A DNA stretch of 64,000 bases from JACKAF01 sp041391485 (GCA_041391485.1 JAWKNY010000022.1:1-64000), one strand, 5' to 3'; numbered from the stretch's first letter, positions 1 through 11,254 are shown. Notes: generated by a model from the sequence alone, not told the origin. Made by a program: numbers and translations.

Positions 1-96
1 AATAGATTCCGCTAAATGAAATCCAAAGACATTCTGCCGTTAACGCTATTTGCGTGCGTCATTGTCAGCTCTTGTGGGCTTCCACTAACGTGCCTT

Positions 97-120
97 GTAG
101 GGGCGTTGCGGAGCCCCTGC
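97..120. other. short GC-rich hairpin without T-tract
   Basis: An eight-pair stem (one G-T pair) closes an eight-base loop: AGGGGC at 99-104 pairs with GCCCCT at 113-118. No run of T follows on either strand, so it is not a convincing terminator. Nothing else is recognisable in the first 180 bases, which hold no gene. Confidence 0.2.
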
Positions 121-183
121 TAGAAACCGGCCACCCAAGCTGGACCGCAGTAAAAGTTACTTAGTCAGACATAGGTTAACCAG

Positions 184-219
184 GGGAGTGTTTCCAACGT
201 GAAGGCCGGAGGCACTCCC
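184..219 (-). terminator. possible terminator hairpin after the 228-1934 gene
   Basis: GGGAGTG (184-190) and CACTCCC (213-219) form a seven-pair inverted repeat just downstream of the minus-strand stop codon at 228. The loop is long (22 bases) and there is no clear T-tract, so this is a weak candidate. Confidence 0.3.
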
Positions 220-227
220 TTCCTCAA

Positions 228-1934
228 CTACTTTTCTTCCTCTTCTTCCTTTTCTTTTTCTTTTAGTCCCAGCTCTTCTTCAAGAATAGCGAGATCCGCT
301 TCGCCTATTTCTAGCGCAGGATCCAGCTTCTTTTCCCGTACGAGCTGGCGAGTGGAGGCGATCAGTTCTTCCAGCTTCTTCTTTTGATCTTTCACACTCG
401 CGATTTTTCTAAACGTATCAATGGCAGCATGGAACTCTTTTATTTTTTTCATGGCGAGTTCGAAGGATTCCCCGGACTTTACCGCCAGTGTGTCCGCAAA
501 CCCGCCCTTGCCATCAAGCTTGTCGCCAAGCAGATCTTCCAAGGTAGGACCCGCAGCAAACTCGTCCGAAAGTTCGCGCGCTGTGATGAGCACGTCCTTC
601 CAAAACTCGCGGTAAAATTCGACCGACAAGATCCCGTCTTTTGTGAAAAGTGGGGTGTCGAGCTCCTTGGAAACGACCTGAACCGCTTTTGACATGAGGG
701 TCTGAATAAGATCCTGGTGCGCCTTATTCCTAAAGGAAAAAGGACAGGGATAATTGAAGTTCTCCTTATACTTCTGCTGAAGCTCCCACCATTGAAGCTG
801 AATCATGAGAAGCATCGCATCCGCGTTCACCGTAATTTCTCGTCGAGCTTGCTCTTCCGCATCCTGCTTGATCTGGCTATTGGCCTGCGCCGCAATCACA
901 GCGCTTTCATCCTTGGCGCTTTCTCGACGGTGTAAGTACCAGACCGTTCCTGCAGTTGCGGAAATGAGAATAATGTACCGCGCCCTCCAAAGTGCGTTGC
1001 CGGTGAAGGAGAAAGTCTTTCCAGGAGCGGACTTCCAGGTGAGCGGCGGGCGAGCAATTTTGTACCCCATCAACTTTAACGAGTCCAAAGCAGCTGAAGC
1101 CGGTGTTTTTTTGAGTAGATCTAGCTCTGCGAGAAGCTTCTGCGGATTTGCAATTCGACGCGCAAGTCGGCTTCCGGTCTTAATATGGGTGATGATGGAG
1201 CTTAGCTTTTTCATGCGGATGCCGACTTTAGAGGCCGCTGTACTTAATTTTGTGGAAGACTGCTCCGCCTTTACGAGGGCTGCATCCAACTCTGCCTGCA
1301 GCTTTTCGAAATCCACAACAGCGCGTCCTCCATCAGCCGATTGCTTAAATAGTGAGGCCGGCACCAGTGCGTTGGGCTTACCCGGAACCGAGCGCATCTT
1401 GGCCGCATAGCGCGCGTACTTGGCGTTCACGGTCTTAGCCCACTCCTTGAACGCAAGGTCATCTGCGACACGTACCCCTTGCTCGTAACGAGCCAGCGTG
1501 CGTTCGTATTCTTTGATCGCTTCAGCAAAGGCTTTAAACTCGGTGCTGCCTCGAAGGCTCTTAGCGGCAACAAGTTGCGCCTTAGCCCCATTGAGTACAC
1601 TTTTGGCACCACTCAACCGCCACGCAGCGAAGATGCTTGCGGCGATAGCGACGGTGGTGAGTCCGTAATCCAAAGGCTCGTTCCACATATCGGAAGCGAA
1701 TTCCTGAGCGTAACCGAAAAATCCTTTCATCTCTTGCTGACGCAGGAGTTCTTCCTCATCTGGGGTTTTTACGGGGCCTTGCTCGGATTTCTTTTCAGGT
1801 TGCTTCTCGACTTCATTAATCTTTTTCTGCGCAGGCGGTGGATCTTCGCCGAAAGTGGGCGGAACGACGACCGCAAGATTGAAACACAAAATTAGAGTGA
1901 GAAACTGCTTAGCTAGGCTCTTAGGAGTGCCCAT
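228..1934 (-). CDS. exported coiled-coil membrane protein, unknown family
   Basis: No family recognised. I chose the second of two in-frame ATGs (1934): GGGAGAGG lies six bases ahead of it but directly abuts the first ATG (1940). The 568-residue product begins with a signal peptide (basic MGTPKSLAK, then a hydrophobic run ending near VPPTFGE), followed by a Lys/Glu/Pro-rich stretch. Two further hydrophobic segments lie near residues 86-108 and about 318-338. Between and after them are long charged helices of coiled-coil type, and the C-terminus is a run of Glu and Lys. It is transcribed divergently from the 2123-6045 gene across a 188-base gap. An envelope or secreted structural role is inference. 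The frame is intact, unlike its neighbours. Confidence 0.75.
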   Translation of the reverse strand: MGTPKSLAKQFLTLILCFNLAVVVPPTFGEDPPPAQKKINEVEKQPEKKSEQGPVKTPDEEELLRQQEMKGFFGYAQEFASDMWNEPLDYGLTTVAIAASIFAAWRLSGAKSVLNGAKAQLVAAKSLRGSTEFKAFAEAIKEYERTLARYEQGVRVADDLAFKEWAKTVNAKYARYAAKMRSVPGKPNALVPASLFKQSADGGRAVVDFEKLQAELDAALVKAEQSSTKLSTAASKVGIRMKKLSSIITHIKTGSRLARRIANPQKLLAELDLLKKTPASAALDSLKLMGYKIARPPLTWKSAPGKTFSFTGNALWRARYIILISATAGTVWYLHRRESAKDESAVIAAQANSQIKQDAEEQARREITVNADAMLLMIQLQWWELQQKYKENFNYPCPFSFRNKAHQDLIQTLMSKAVQVVSKELDTPLFTKDGILSVEFYREFWKDVLITARELSDEFAAGPTLEDLLGDKLDGKGGFADTLAVKSGESFELAMKKIKEFHAAIDTFRKIASVKDQKKKLEELIASTRQLVREKKLDPALEIGEADLAILEEELGLKEKEKEEEEEK

Positions 1935-1989
1935 ACCCATCCTCTCCCAAAATGTCTTTTTGTTAGTGCGTTTTAAACAAGCAATAGCG

Positions 1990-2009
1990 GATAACGCAGA
2001 GACGTTATC
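1990..2009. promoter_or_regulatory. inverted repeat in divergent promoter region
   Basis: GATAACG (1990-1996) and CGTTATC (2003-2009) form a perfect seven-base inverted repeat with a six-base spacer, midway between two divergent exported-protein genes. The symmetry and position fit a dimeric repressor or activator site. No regulator is identified. Confidence 0.35.
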
Positions 2010-2018
2010 ACAAACCTA

Positions 2019-2048
2019 TTGCGCGATGCGACAAAAATTGTATATGAT
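2019..2048 (+). promoter_or_regulatory. candidate sigma70 promoter for the 2123 gene
   Basis: TTGCGC (2019-2024) and TATGAT (2043-2048) are separated by 18 bases and lie about 75 bases upstream of the 2123 start. The -10 is good and the -35 moderate. The inverted repeat at 1990-2009 ends nine bases before the -35. Confidence 0.4.
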
Positions 2049-2122
2049 GGCTCAACTTTAACTATCTATCCAAATTACTGAATCAATTCGCTGCGATAGC
2101 AGTGAACCGTTTAGGGGGTTCT

Positions 2123-5100
2123 ATGGGCTGGCGTGTACTTTGGATTGGGCTCTTGCTTCAATTCAGTTCCTTGGCGGGCGCTTCTTACGTGGAAGATGCC
2201 CATAAGATCGTCTTGGACACTCATTCCGATTACCTGACATTTGAAAAAGGCGAAGGCGATAAGGAAAAGCTTCTTGCAGGCGCGAAGTCCCGTTTGGAAG
2301 AGATAAAGAAGCTCGATGTTGACTTTGTTAGCTACGTCCAGGAGATCTTAGAGAGCTTGCACTACCTGTCTCCTTCTTACCGCTGGCTCCGGACGCTACG
2401 GCTCGATGTAGACAACACGATCGCTGCGGTTTCTGAGACTCTGGTGCGCAAGGAGTCCAAGGTTAATCTCGATCCGGAAAAGGTCGGCGGAATAGATTTG
2501 GAGGCCATTGATCCGCAGACCCATGATCTTATCAACGCCCACATCAGCCACGCCAATTACGCCCCCGTTGTGAAGCTTCTGCAGGCCTGCGCCTTTAACG
2601 TGCGGCTCCAGGAGTCGTACTTAAAAAATTCGGATATGGGAGCGGTTCTCGATGGTAAAAAGCCCCACTTGCATTGGTTTGAGTTTATTAAGATCCACGA
2701 GCACATGGTTTACGCCATCAACGTGCTGCGCCGGTTTTTCCCCTTGTTTCCCGATCCCAGCTTTGGTGTCTTGATGGCCAAGGACGGCGGTGACAAAGGC
2801 TTCGATGGGCTTTCCGCGTACTGGACGGAAAAAGTTAAGGAAAGTTTGCGGGCTCCCACCCGGAAATTACCGGAAGAAGTGGCCGAGAATATCAAAGTAT
2901 CTGTTCATATCGTGGCCCACGGTGTTTCTATGGTGGAACGCTACCGCCAGCGCTTCTACCCCAAATTTAATAACGACGCGGAGGGGATTTTCTTTTCGAA
3001 CGCGCTTTTCTCCGTGCGTGGGGCGCACGCTTGTCTGGCATTAGCCAAAGGGTATTCCGACTATGTGGGGGCGCCTTGCGATTTTGCTGGTTTTAAGAAC
3101 GCGCTCGTCAGCTACATCAAGTACTACGATCAGCTAGCCGATCACGGCGTGCTCGCCTTGGCCCTCCAGCACATCCTCGACTACATGGATGAAGCGGACG
3201 GTGAAAGAGGTATCCCCCGACTCAAAAAGCGCCTGAACGACATTGCGGTAAAGAGCAATGTGAACCCCAAGATCGCCGAAGTCTGGCCCAAGCTAATCGA
3301 GGCCCTTTTTGACGAGAACCTCGATCCCAAAAAAGGGAAAAATCTCCGCGGGCTGTTGCTCGACGACAACACCTCCCCACTCGTCCTCTACGGTCTACTC
3401 AAGAAGGCCTTTCTGAGTGTAGGGGTAGGGGTGTGCCGCGACGGGGAGAAACAGCTGCGTGAGTGCGGCGGCTTTGAAGATTTTCAGCCCAACCTCATCG
3501 TGGCTCAGGACCTTTTGAAAGGTTTTGAAGTGAACGTCGAGAAGGTGCTCAAAGACAGCCCTCTTGCCGGCGGGATGGACGATAAGCTAGCGACCTTAAG
3601 CCGAAGAATGACGTACCTGGATGCGAGCCGCAGTAGCTGCCCGGCGTACGTAAAGCCGACGGCTGAGGACAAGCAGAACGCTTCGTGGGTGCAGTACTCC
3701 GAAGGCTTTGCCTCCCATGATGCGGGCCGGGAAGCGTCTGCCAACGGCTACCACAAGATGATTTGGGTGCATAAGACGAGCGTCACAAATGCCGTTACCA
3801 TTCAAGAGGAAGTCGAATGGCCCAAAAAGCAGCTCGCCGGACTGTCCGTGGTCGCAGCTGTGCAGACCATCATCCCCAACATCGTGCATACCCAGATGCT
3901 CATCAATGACGGGAAACTCAAATCGTCTGAGATTACGGCTTTGGGGATTCACCTCCCCAAGAACCCGGCCGTGGAGTACGTGGCCGGCCGGTACGCTTAT
4001 CCGGAGTTTAACGCCGTCTCGGCCCAGGCCAAGAACGTTTGTAGACATGCTCCAGCGGTACGCGTGGGAAATACAAGCTCTTGCAGTTTGATAGGACAAG
4101 GAGCTTACTTCTGAGGCGATCGATGCGGAATTCAACAAGCGCTACGATGAAATCGCGGTCCATTACCGCAAGCGCCACCAGGCAGAGATGTACGTGGCTG
4201 CCAAAGCCATCCAGAAGTTTGATAAGATGCTCGATGATTTTAGACAGCCCAACTACTATGTACCCAAGGATGCGCCGGCGGCCATCTACGCCCTGACCGG
4301 CGATCCCAAAGCCTCGGCTTTTACAGGCGGGGCCAAGGAAGATCAAAAGCAGAATAGTTCGATTGCCTACTTGGTCGATATGATCAAGTACGACTACCTG
4401 CTCAATAAACTTAAAGACAGAACTGCCGCACAGGCCGCCATGAAAAAGACCGTTCTGTCGACGGAAGACTTTCTGGAGTCCTTTAAGCTCTACGGGACAA
4501 AGTACGTGGGCGCGCATCTCATGCGTGAGTGGTACTGGAAAGAAGAAAATAGAGCCATCTTGACCAAGCTCTACGAACACGGCCTGAACATCTGGTACAA
4601 GCGCCGCGAGTATCTGGAATACGCAAAAGACGTGCTTTTTTATCAGTTCCCCGCTTTGAAGTGGAAGGACGCGTGGAAAGAGTACGATGGTTCCGAGACC
4701 TCCTACCGCAAAGTACTGCGAGCTTTTCAGGCCAATGCTGTCGAGCAAGCCAATCGCTATGCGAAACTCGGTGTAGGTGAAGATGAAGAAAAGGCAGTGC
4801 AAGTCATCCTAGAGGAAGTGGTTCCCAATCTTCCTTTGATGGACATGGTGCTGCGCACTTTCCCGCAGTTTAAAAAAGCACTTTGTCTGGAGCAGATAGC
4901 GCGCAACCTGTCGGAAGAGCGTTTTGATACGGTTCTTTACTCCGTCGAGGGAGCCGCGGCGGTCTTGTGCTTTGTCCCCGTGCTGGCGCCTGTTGCTGGT
5001 GTGGTGACAGTCGCTACGATTGGGGTGGGGCTCGTCGCGCACGGTTACCGCGCCTACACCAAGTACAAAGAGATTGAGAACGCGCGCTTTTTTGAAGCAG

Positions 5101-6045
5101 CGGTCGGGCCCCAGGTCGATCCCGAACAGCTTGAGAACAACATGCTCTACTACCGCGAGATGAATGACGCCTACGGGCAGGCGGTGGGGCTTTTTGTCAT
5201 CGATACGGTGACGGCCGCGGCAACGGCCATCAAACCCATTCGGGTCGCGGTGGGGGAGGGGCTCACGCAAGTGGGTAAGGGCGCTAGAGCGTACGGCCCT
5301 TCGCTCTGGGCCTACGCCAAGGCTTTTCCCGGACGCGCGCTTACGGTCTGGCGATCGGCGTCTCGTGAGGCGCTCAATCCGTTTGTTCGCTGGGGAATCG
5401 CGCGAAATGGTCGACCCGAACGCTCGCCGGTCGTTTGAGTGTGCTCTTTAGAGTGAACTCCTCCTGGTTGCCCTTGGGCCGTCGTCGGGTGGGCGCGATC
5501 TTTAGCCACACAGGCAAGGGAGGCTTCTTGAGATCGTGGCACACCACCCGTGGAGTCTCTTTGGCCAGCAGTGGGCTCGTACGCCGCTTTCAGTAGGCGT
5601 GCAGATAACCTGGTTTGCCGGGGAAGGGGTGGCGCTCTACTTCGCTCTCAACGAATATTTTAGGGATCGCGAGATAGCGCGTACCACGAGCGTGATGCTG
5701 GAAAAAGCCTGAGGCCTACAGGGATTGGATCAACCTCGTCGATCCGGAAGAGTCAGCAAGTCTGAGCTCTACTTACTCATCGAGATGGATCGTTCTCTGG
5801 GTGAGGCAAAACGCAAGGAGTTCCAGACGGTGGTGGATGAAATCGAAGCCGCCTACCTGGACGCTAAGGACAAGGACGCTATTCAACATTTGAAAAATAA
5901 TCTGGAAACGGTCGGCCGCTCCATTCAAGTGCACGTGGATCAATCGAAGAAAGACTCCGGAGAGAACAGTCCTGAGTACCAGATGTGGCGCCGTGTACAA
6001 AAACAGTACGAGCAGCAACGCAATCGGCTCGCAGCGTTTAAATAG
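2123..6045 (+). CDS. large exported protein, unknown family (frameshifted)
   Basis: No family recognised. The start is ATG 2123, preceded by AGGGGG at 2113-2118; an in-frame GTG at 2102 lies upstream. A signal peptide follows (MGWRVLWIGLLLQFSSLAGA). The frame breaks several times: near 4037-4095 (TGA TAG in the continuing frame), near 5440, near 5585, near 5708 and near 5760. Coherent, composition-matched protein continues each time, ending in LAAFK at 6045, so about 1300 residues were probably encoded. The product is mostly helical and charged, with one strongly hydrophobic stretch near 4940-5060 and another aromatic-rich stretch near 5580-5690. It resembles the 11598-23524 giant protein in general composition only. 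Its neighbours on both sides encode exported proteins. Confidence 0.6.
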
Positions 6046-6098
6046 GGATCACCTTCGTAGAACGCGCGGTATCTGGACGCGCCCTGTTGAAAGGCTGT

Positions 6099-7162
6099 TT
6101 ATTCGGCCACGGGAGTCTTGCGGAGTGAGCGGTAGTATTTTTCTTTGAGTTCGGAGACTTTATTGGAGGCACCGAATCGCTCTTCATCTAACTTAAATGA
6201 GTTCGCTGTAATACGAAGAACCTCCGGAGTACCGGAAAAAGTCGATTCTCTTCAAAGTGCTTCGTATGAGCGGAATCAGGCTGGAGTTTGTTTCAGGTAA
6301 GCCAGGCTCTTCGTGTTTCGATCAATCGTCGTCAAGTAAATCAGTGAAGGGAAACTGAAAGTCGATATCAAAAGCCCCAACAAAAAGCCTAGAATTTGAG
6401 TGTCGACAAGGATGTGCTTCCCGGGTAAAGCACCGCTTGATCGGTTCCGAAGGATTTCTCCGCCCCAATGATGATAGGGATTTCGTATTTGTCGGCAAGC
6501 TTACGGGATTCGACGTTGTTCAGCTGCGAAACAAGAATGAGTACATCCGCCTGTTTCTTTAACTGCGGTACCCAATGCGAAGACTTTTGTCTGCGTTTTC
6601 AACGCGGACCCCGGAGAGCTTTTACAGCGCTCGGATCCGAGGCGGAAAGAACCCGTAGCGGACCCCACCGATATCAAAAACGGAATAAGGTTCAAACACG
6701 CTTTCGCCGCCTGAAGCCATTTTTACGTTAGTGCTAAGAAAAGGAAAATTCGCTTTCTTTTGAAGGCGTCTGAGCTCAATCGCGCCTAGATCGTAGTCCA
6801 GGGGGCCGGGAGCAAATACGTTTAAACTGAAACATTCAACATCTCGATAATCACAAGCGCGCGATCGGCTTTTTCGTTTTGCTCAGCGTCTCCTCCCCGC
6901 CGTTTAGGAGGTTTCCGCCGTCTACAAACAGGAGGTTGGGGCTGCCACGCGGCGCAGTTGAGCTACAGCGTTAGCTTCTCTATCAATGCCGCCATAAGGG
7001 TTCTTCAGCCACAGGGTTCAAAGCGTCGCTAAGCGATTGGAGGTGTGGACAATCGCAAGTTCCGCTGTCGAAGGGGAGCTTGTGAGGCTCTGAGCTTGCG
7101 TGAGCTGAGTAAGTACCACCGCGAGGACAGCAATACCCAGAACAACTGCAACAGCTTTTCAT
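6099..7162 (-). pseudogene. 5'-nucleotidase-like exported phosphoesterase (broken frame)
   Basis: Reading the minus strand across several frame changes recovers a UshA-type metallophosphoesterase N-terminal domain. In order these are a signal peptide (AVAVVLGIAVLAVVL), LAIVHTSN, FEPCG then KNPYGGIDREANAV, LLFVDGGNLLNGG, VFAPGPLDYDLGAIELRR and FPFLSTNV. The Cys-Gly-(Cys)-Lys-Asn-Pro-Tyr-Gly-Gly motif typifies a subgroup of exported 5'-nucleotidase/cyclic-phosphodiesterase homologues. The usual NHE/D motif appears as PLDYD, so metal binding may be altered. The ATG at 7162 lies 15 bases after the ClpB-like stop, so the two genes should be cotranscribed. At least five frame breaks occur. I favour consensus error, but a decayed gene is possible. 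Confidence 0.55.
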
Positions 7163-7177
7163 GACGACCCTTTCTTT

Positions 7178-9959
7178 CTATTCGCCTTCGGCGATGCGCT
7201 CCATGGCTTTGACGCAAACGCCTGAAAATTTGAATTCCCCGTTCTGGAAATCGATCTCAATTGCCTGATCGGTGGGGACCATATCCCGGTTCTTGGCTCT
7301 AGACAGCGGCACCACTATCTTTTTCTCAATGGTTTGGTTGGGCTCGCTCCCAAATCGTCTTCCTTAGCAAGTCGAGCCAACTCGTCAAGGCTGCCGGAGT
7401 TAGCTTGGTATCGACACCGGCCTCAAGCATGCGAGCGCGCACCGGTTCAAAAACAGTGGCCGCGACCCCACGCATTCTTTCTAAATCCATGTCGTGAAAG
7501 GTGATGACTTCATCAAAGCGGCCAATCACTTCTTTTTTGAACTTTTGGTAGAGTTCTTCTTCTGTCATGTTTCCGTTGAGCACAAAAAGCGTGTTTCTAA
7601 AGTCCACCATGCGCCCGCTCGAGTCCTGCAAAAAGCCATCTTCCATTACTTTGAGTAGGAGCGTGAACACGTCGGGGTGCGCTTTGTCGATTTCATCAAG
7701 CAGCACGACTCGGTACGGGTTCTGGCGTACGGGTTCTGTCAATTGTCCTTGACCGCCCTTTTCACCGAAGCCGACGTAGCCAGCGGTGGCACCAATGAGC
7801 GCCGAAACCGCTGTGCGCGGATCGGTGAAATTTGCCATGTTGATTTCTAAAAGCGCTTTGGGATCGCCAAAGAGATCCGTGGCGGCCACTTTACAGAGCA
7901 AGGTTTTTCCTACACCGGTAGGTCCAAGGAAAATAAAGCCGCCGATCGGCTTATTCGGGTTTCCAAGTCCGCTCGCTCGGTTGTTGAAGGCATCGGCTAC
8001 TGCTTCCACCGCGTGATCCTGGTGCTTTACCTTTTGCTTCATGATGAGGTGCGCTCTGAGAAAACGCTCCTTGTCGGAAGTCGCAATGATGTCCAAAGGA
8101 ATACCGCGAGACTCTGCCACGACGCGGGCCACGTGGATGGGCTCCACCTGTGTGTAGCCCAAACCGTACTTCTTCCGGTGCTCGTCGATTCCGGCTATGA
8201 GTTCAGCCGATTCGGTGCGCAAAGAGTCGAGCTTCTGTCGGATGGCGACGTAAGCTTCGGCGCCGGGTGAAAACTCAGATAATTTTACACCTAAAGTATC
8301 CAACTCTTCTGCCATCTTGCTTCCGATGGGCTGGGAGTCTGCTGGCCCCACTCCGTCTAGCGATCCTCCTAATTTGTCGATTTGCTTTTTGAGCTCAATC
8401 AGACGCGGTAAGGCGGCCTGTGTTTCAATGAAGGCTTTTTGCCAGCCCTCGAGCTCGGCCTCCACACGCTGGATTTTTTCGAGCAGCGCCGCACGCTGCT
8501 TCAACGTCACGGCGTCTTCGCCTTTGAGCAGATCCAACTCTACGTTTAGGGCCAAAAGCTCTTTTTCCAGTCGATGGATTTCATCGGGTTTAGCCCCAGC
8601 ATGTTCGCGAGCGAGTAGACTTCCGGCGACGTCGGCAGGCCCCACCGCCTTGTCGGGAAGGGCTTTGTCATGGACAAAGCGATCCGATAGCCGAGCGGCG
8701 GCGACCAACGCTTCTACGGAATAATCGATCTTGTGGTGCTTCTCTAGCTTTTCGCGCATTTCCTTCAATATCAGGATCGTTTCCTGGACGCTTGAAGGGT
8801 CAATGTCTAAGAACTGAAAGCGCCGTTCAAAAGCCCCGTCTTTTTCTAGGTACTCTCGATACTCGTCGATGGTCGTCGCTCCAATCGCACGCACGTTACC
8901 ACGCGCAAGCGCTGGCTTGAGAAGGTCAATCGCTCCGGCGCCACCTTGAGCGCCGCCGAGTTTGGCCAGCACGTGGATCTCATCAAAGAAGAGAACGATG
9001 GGATCGGGGGACTTTCCAACTTCTGCTATCACAAATTTCAAACGATCTTCGAATTCCCCCTGGAATTTGGCGCCTCCAATGAGGGCACCCAAATCAATGG
9101 CGTAGATTTTTACATTTTTAAGATGAGGGGGAAGGGATTCGGGGAAATGAGCGGCCTGGTAGGCAAAGCCCTCCACGATCTGTGTTTTTCCAACACCAGG
9201 ATCGCCGCGCAGCAAACTGTTTGGCTTGGATCGGAGCCCAAGGTTGGTGATGAGCTTACCGATTTCCTCTTCTCGTCCGATAGCGGGATCGATTTTCCCT
9301 TCGCGCGCGAGCTGCACGAGATCTTTGCCGTACTTATCGAGTTGAAAAAGACTTTTTTCATCGTTGGCGTCCGGCCCCCCCATTGCGGAGAGCATGGCAG
9401 ATTCAATCCCTTTTTCGCTGGCTCCAACGGTTTTTATAAAGGTACCGGTTTCCGCTTTGTCACGGGCGAGGGCGAGCAAAATATGAGGCACCCAGATTTG
9501 CTTCCCACCATATTCGCGGGAAATCGCTTCAACTCTATCAATAAAATCGGCAAACGCGGCCCCGGTGGCGGTACCCGCGGCGCGCGTCGACGGTGCAGGG
9601 AAGGCCACACGCAGCTTCGTTTGCACGGCATTTTCATCCGATTTAACACCTGAGCGCACCAGAATACCGTAGGCGGTATCGTGGATGATCTGTTGGTGTT
9701 CTCGAATAAAGGGCGTGTTGGACGACTTGTGCGGATCGTCGTCGCGTACGTGGTAGCCGCGCAGAAGCGCTTTCAAAAAGTGTTCGGGTTTTACTTCGGA
9801 GGCGCCTTCGGACTGAGCGATCGCGATTGCTGCAAACATGGTTGCCTGCGCGGCAGGGGTCGAACGCTTGGCAATCTCTTCCGGAGTCGCGGGAGGCGCA
9901 AAACTCTGCAAGCAGATACTGAGAATGCTAAACGCGACGAGATTATAAAATCTTTTCAT
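7178..9959 (-). CDS. ClpB/ClpA-type two-domain AAA+ protein with signal peptide
   Basis: An HSP100-type unfoldase. The start is ATG 9959 (GGGGA five bases upstream); an in-frame GTG at 9971 is less likely. The N-terminus is basic then hydrophobic (MKRFYN, LVAFSILSICLQSFA), like a signal peptide or anchor, and is followed by a Clp N-domain-like region. AAA1 has Walker A GDPGVGKT near residue 250 and Walker B VLFFDEIH. A coiled-coil middle segment follows. AAA2 has GPTGVGKT near residue 680 and RVVLLDEIDKAHPD. One or two frame changes near 7335-7360 cut the reading at 7326. The next frame continues (GAS then TIEKKIVVPLSRAKNRDMVP) to a stop at 7178, completing the C-terminal subdomain. Disaggregase function is known for the family. 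Export is inferred and would be odd, because ATP is absent from the periplasm. Confidence 0.8.
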
Positions 9960-10117
9960 TTGTGTCCCCACACCATACCGTTCTTTCGGTCGACCGATTT
10001 GGAACCAGTCTCTAGTTTGCGTTAAGCGATATTAGGAGTGGGTGTTTTACCATAAAATGACGCGGCAAATCAATGAGAAGCTAAGGGTTTTCGGATCCGT
10101 GGGGTGACAAAAAACGG

Positions 10118-10154
10118 CAAAAAAAAACGCCCTCCCCGAAGGGAAGGCGTTTTT
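10118..10154 (-). terminator. rho-independent terminator
   Basis: A ten-pair stem (ACGCCTTCCC with GGGAGGGCGT, one G-U pair) closes a UUCG tetraloop at 10127-10150. In the minus direction it is followed by nine T residues. It ends the 10182-11254 gene, whose stop lies about 30 bases upstream. Four T residues also follow on the plus strand, but no plus gene ends here. Confidence 0.85.
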
Positions 10155-10181
10155 GCATAGTTCTCTTAATTCTAACTTTGG

Positions 10182-11254
10182 TTAGTTAGCCAAAGCGTAG
10201 GCTTCGCCGCGGGCACAGCTGCCAGCAGCCTTGTTACGAGGCTGAAGGAAGTAAGCGCCATCGCTTTCAACGCTCTTCTTGAAGATGAGCGCTCCGCCCG
10301 TCTGTACCGCCTTCTTGTTGGGGTGGTCCCAACCGGTAAAGATCTTTACCGCGACGGCCGTACGTTCACGGTTCTCAGGGCCCTTCACATACGGGTCAAG
10401 AATCCAGTTTTGAAGGCCGGCAACCGGGGCTACGCAGTCTTCAGGAACTTGGCCAAGGTTGCGCTTGTTCAGCGGGCAACCAAGCGACTCGACCGCAGTG
10501 GCTGCGATACCGATGTTGATAAGCTTCGCACGAGCGCCCTGATCCCCAGCGTCCGCTTGGGCGCCGAGGTCTTCAATCACGCTCTCGCCGTTTTTGAACT
10601 TTTCCGCCCAGGTTTCATTGCTGGCGTTCATTTCATCAGCCGTTTTCATCGCCGCGTCCGCCGGGGAGTTGGTGACAACTTCCGGGAAGGTCGTAGCGCG
10701 AGCAAACACGACACGCTTTGCGGTGTCGATGTACTGCTCGTCGGTCTTCGTCGGCAGCTTAGGGGCTGCAGCCGAGCTGACGAGAGCCTCATCGGCTTTC
10801 GCGAGCGAGGCAACAAAGGTCGCCTTCGTGATATTGGTTTTGCCATCGAGCATGGAGCGTACCACCTGAATGGAGCATTCGCTTTGCTCTTAAAATCTTC
10901 GCTGGTCAAGAACGGGACGAGTTCGTCCGCATTCAACTTGCCGGCCGCGATTTGGGTCTTCGCCAAGCCTTCGATGGCGGACAAGCCACCAACGACAAGC
11001 GTGTTCGAATTCCACATCCCTGCCGCCACTTCGGGCGCGTAACCGGCGCGAATCAAACGCTGGGTCACAAGCTCCTGAGCCGACTTACCGGCGCGGGCTT
11101 CACGGATAATCAAGGAAAGGACTTCGCCTTCCAACGCGGGCTTCAGCTTGAGCGTCTCAGCCGTGCGGCTGGCGCTGGCAAGCGGGTTGTCCGCAAGGGC
11201 AGGAAGCGCTAAGGCCACCGCCAGGGTAAAGAAAAACTTAATTCCAGTCTTCAT
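10182..11254 (-). CDS. exported alanine-rich protein, unknown family (one frameshift)
   Basis: No family recognised. The start is ATG 11254, with GAGG six bases upstream (rather than the GTG at 11269). The product begins with a clear signal peptide (MKTGIKFFFTLAVALALPALA, cleavage expected before DNP). One frame change near 10866-10880 joins the N-terminal part (to about FKSKANAPF) with the C-terminal part (from about RSMLDGKTNITKATF), giving about 357 residues. The sequence is Ala/Lys-rich and mostly helical, with three Cys in the C-terminal half and a C-terminus of GEAYALAN. It is transcribed away from the giant gene and closed by a strong terminator. A soluble periplasmic role is inference. 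Confidence 0.65.

Noticed and set aside
805..1410. Long plus-strand open frame opposite the 228-1934 gene
   Set aside because: It lies entirely inside the minus-strand gene, has no domain logic or ribosome site, and its serine/arginine-rich content is typical of an antisense shadow.
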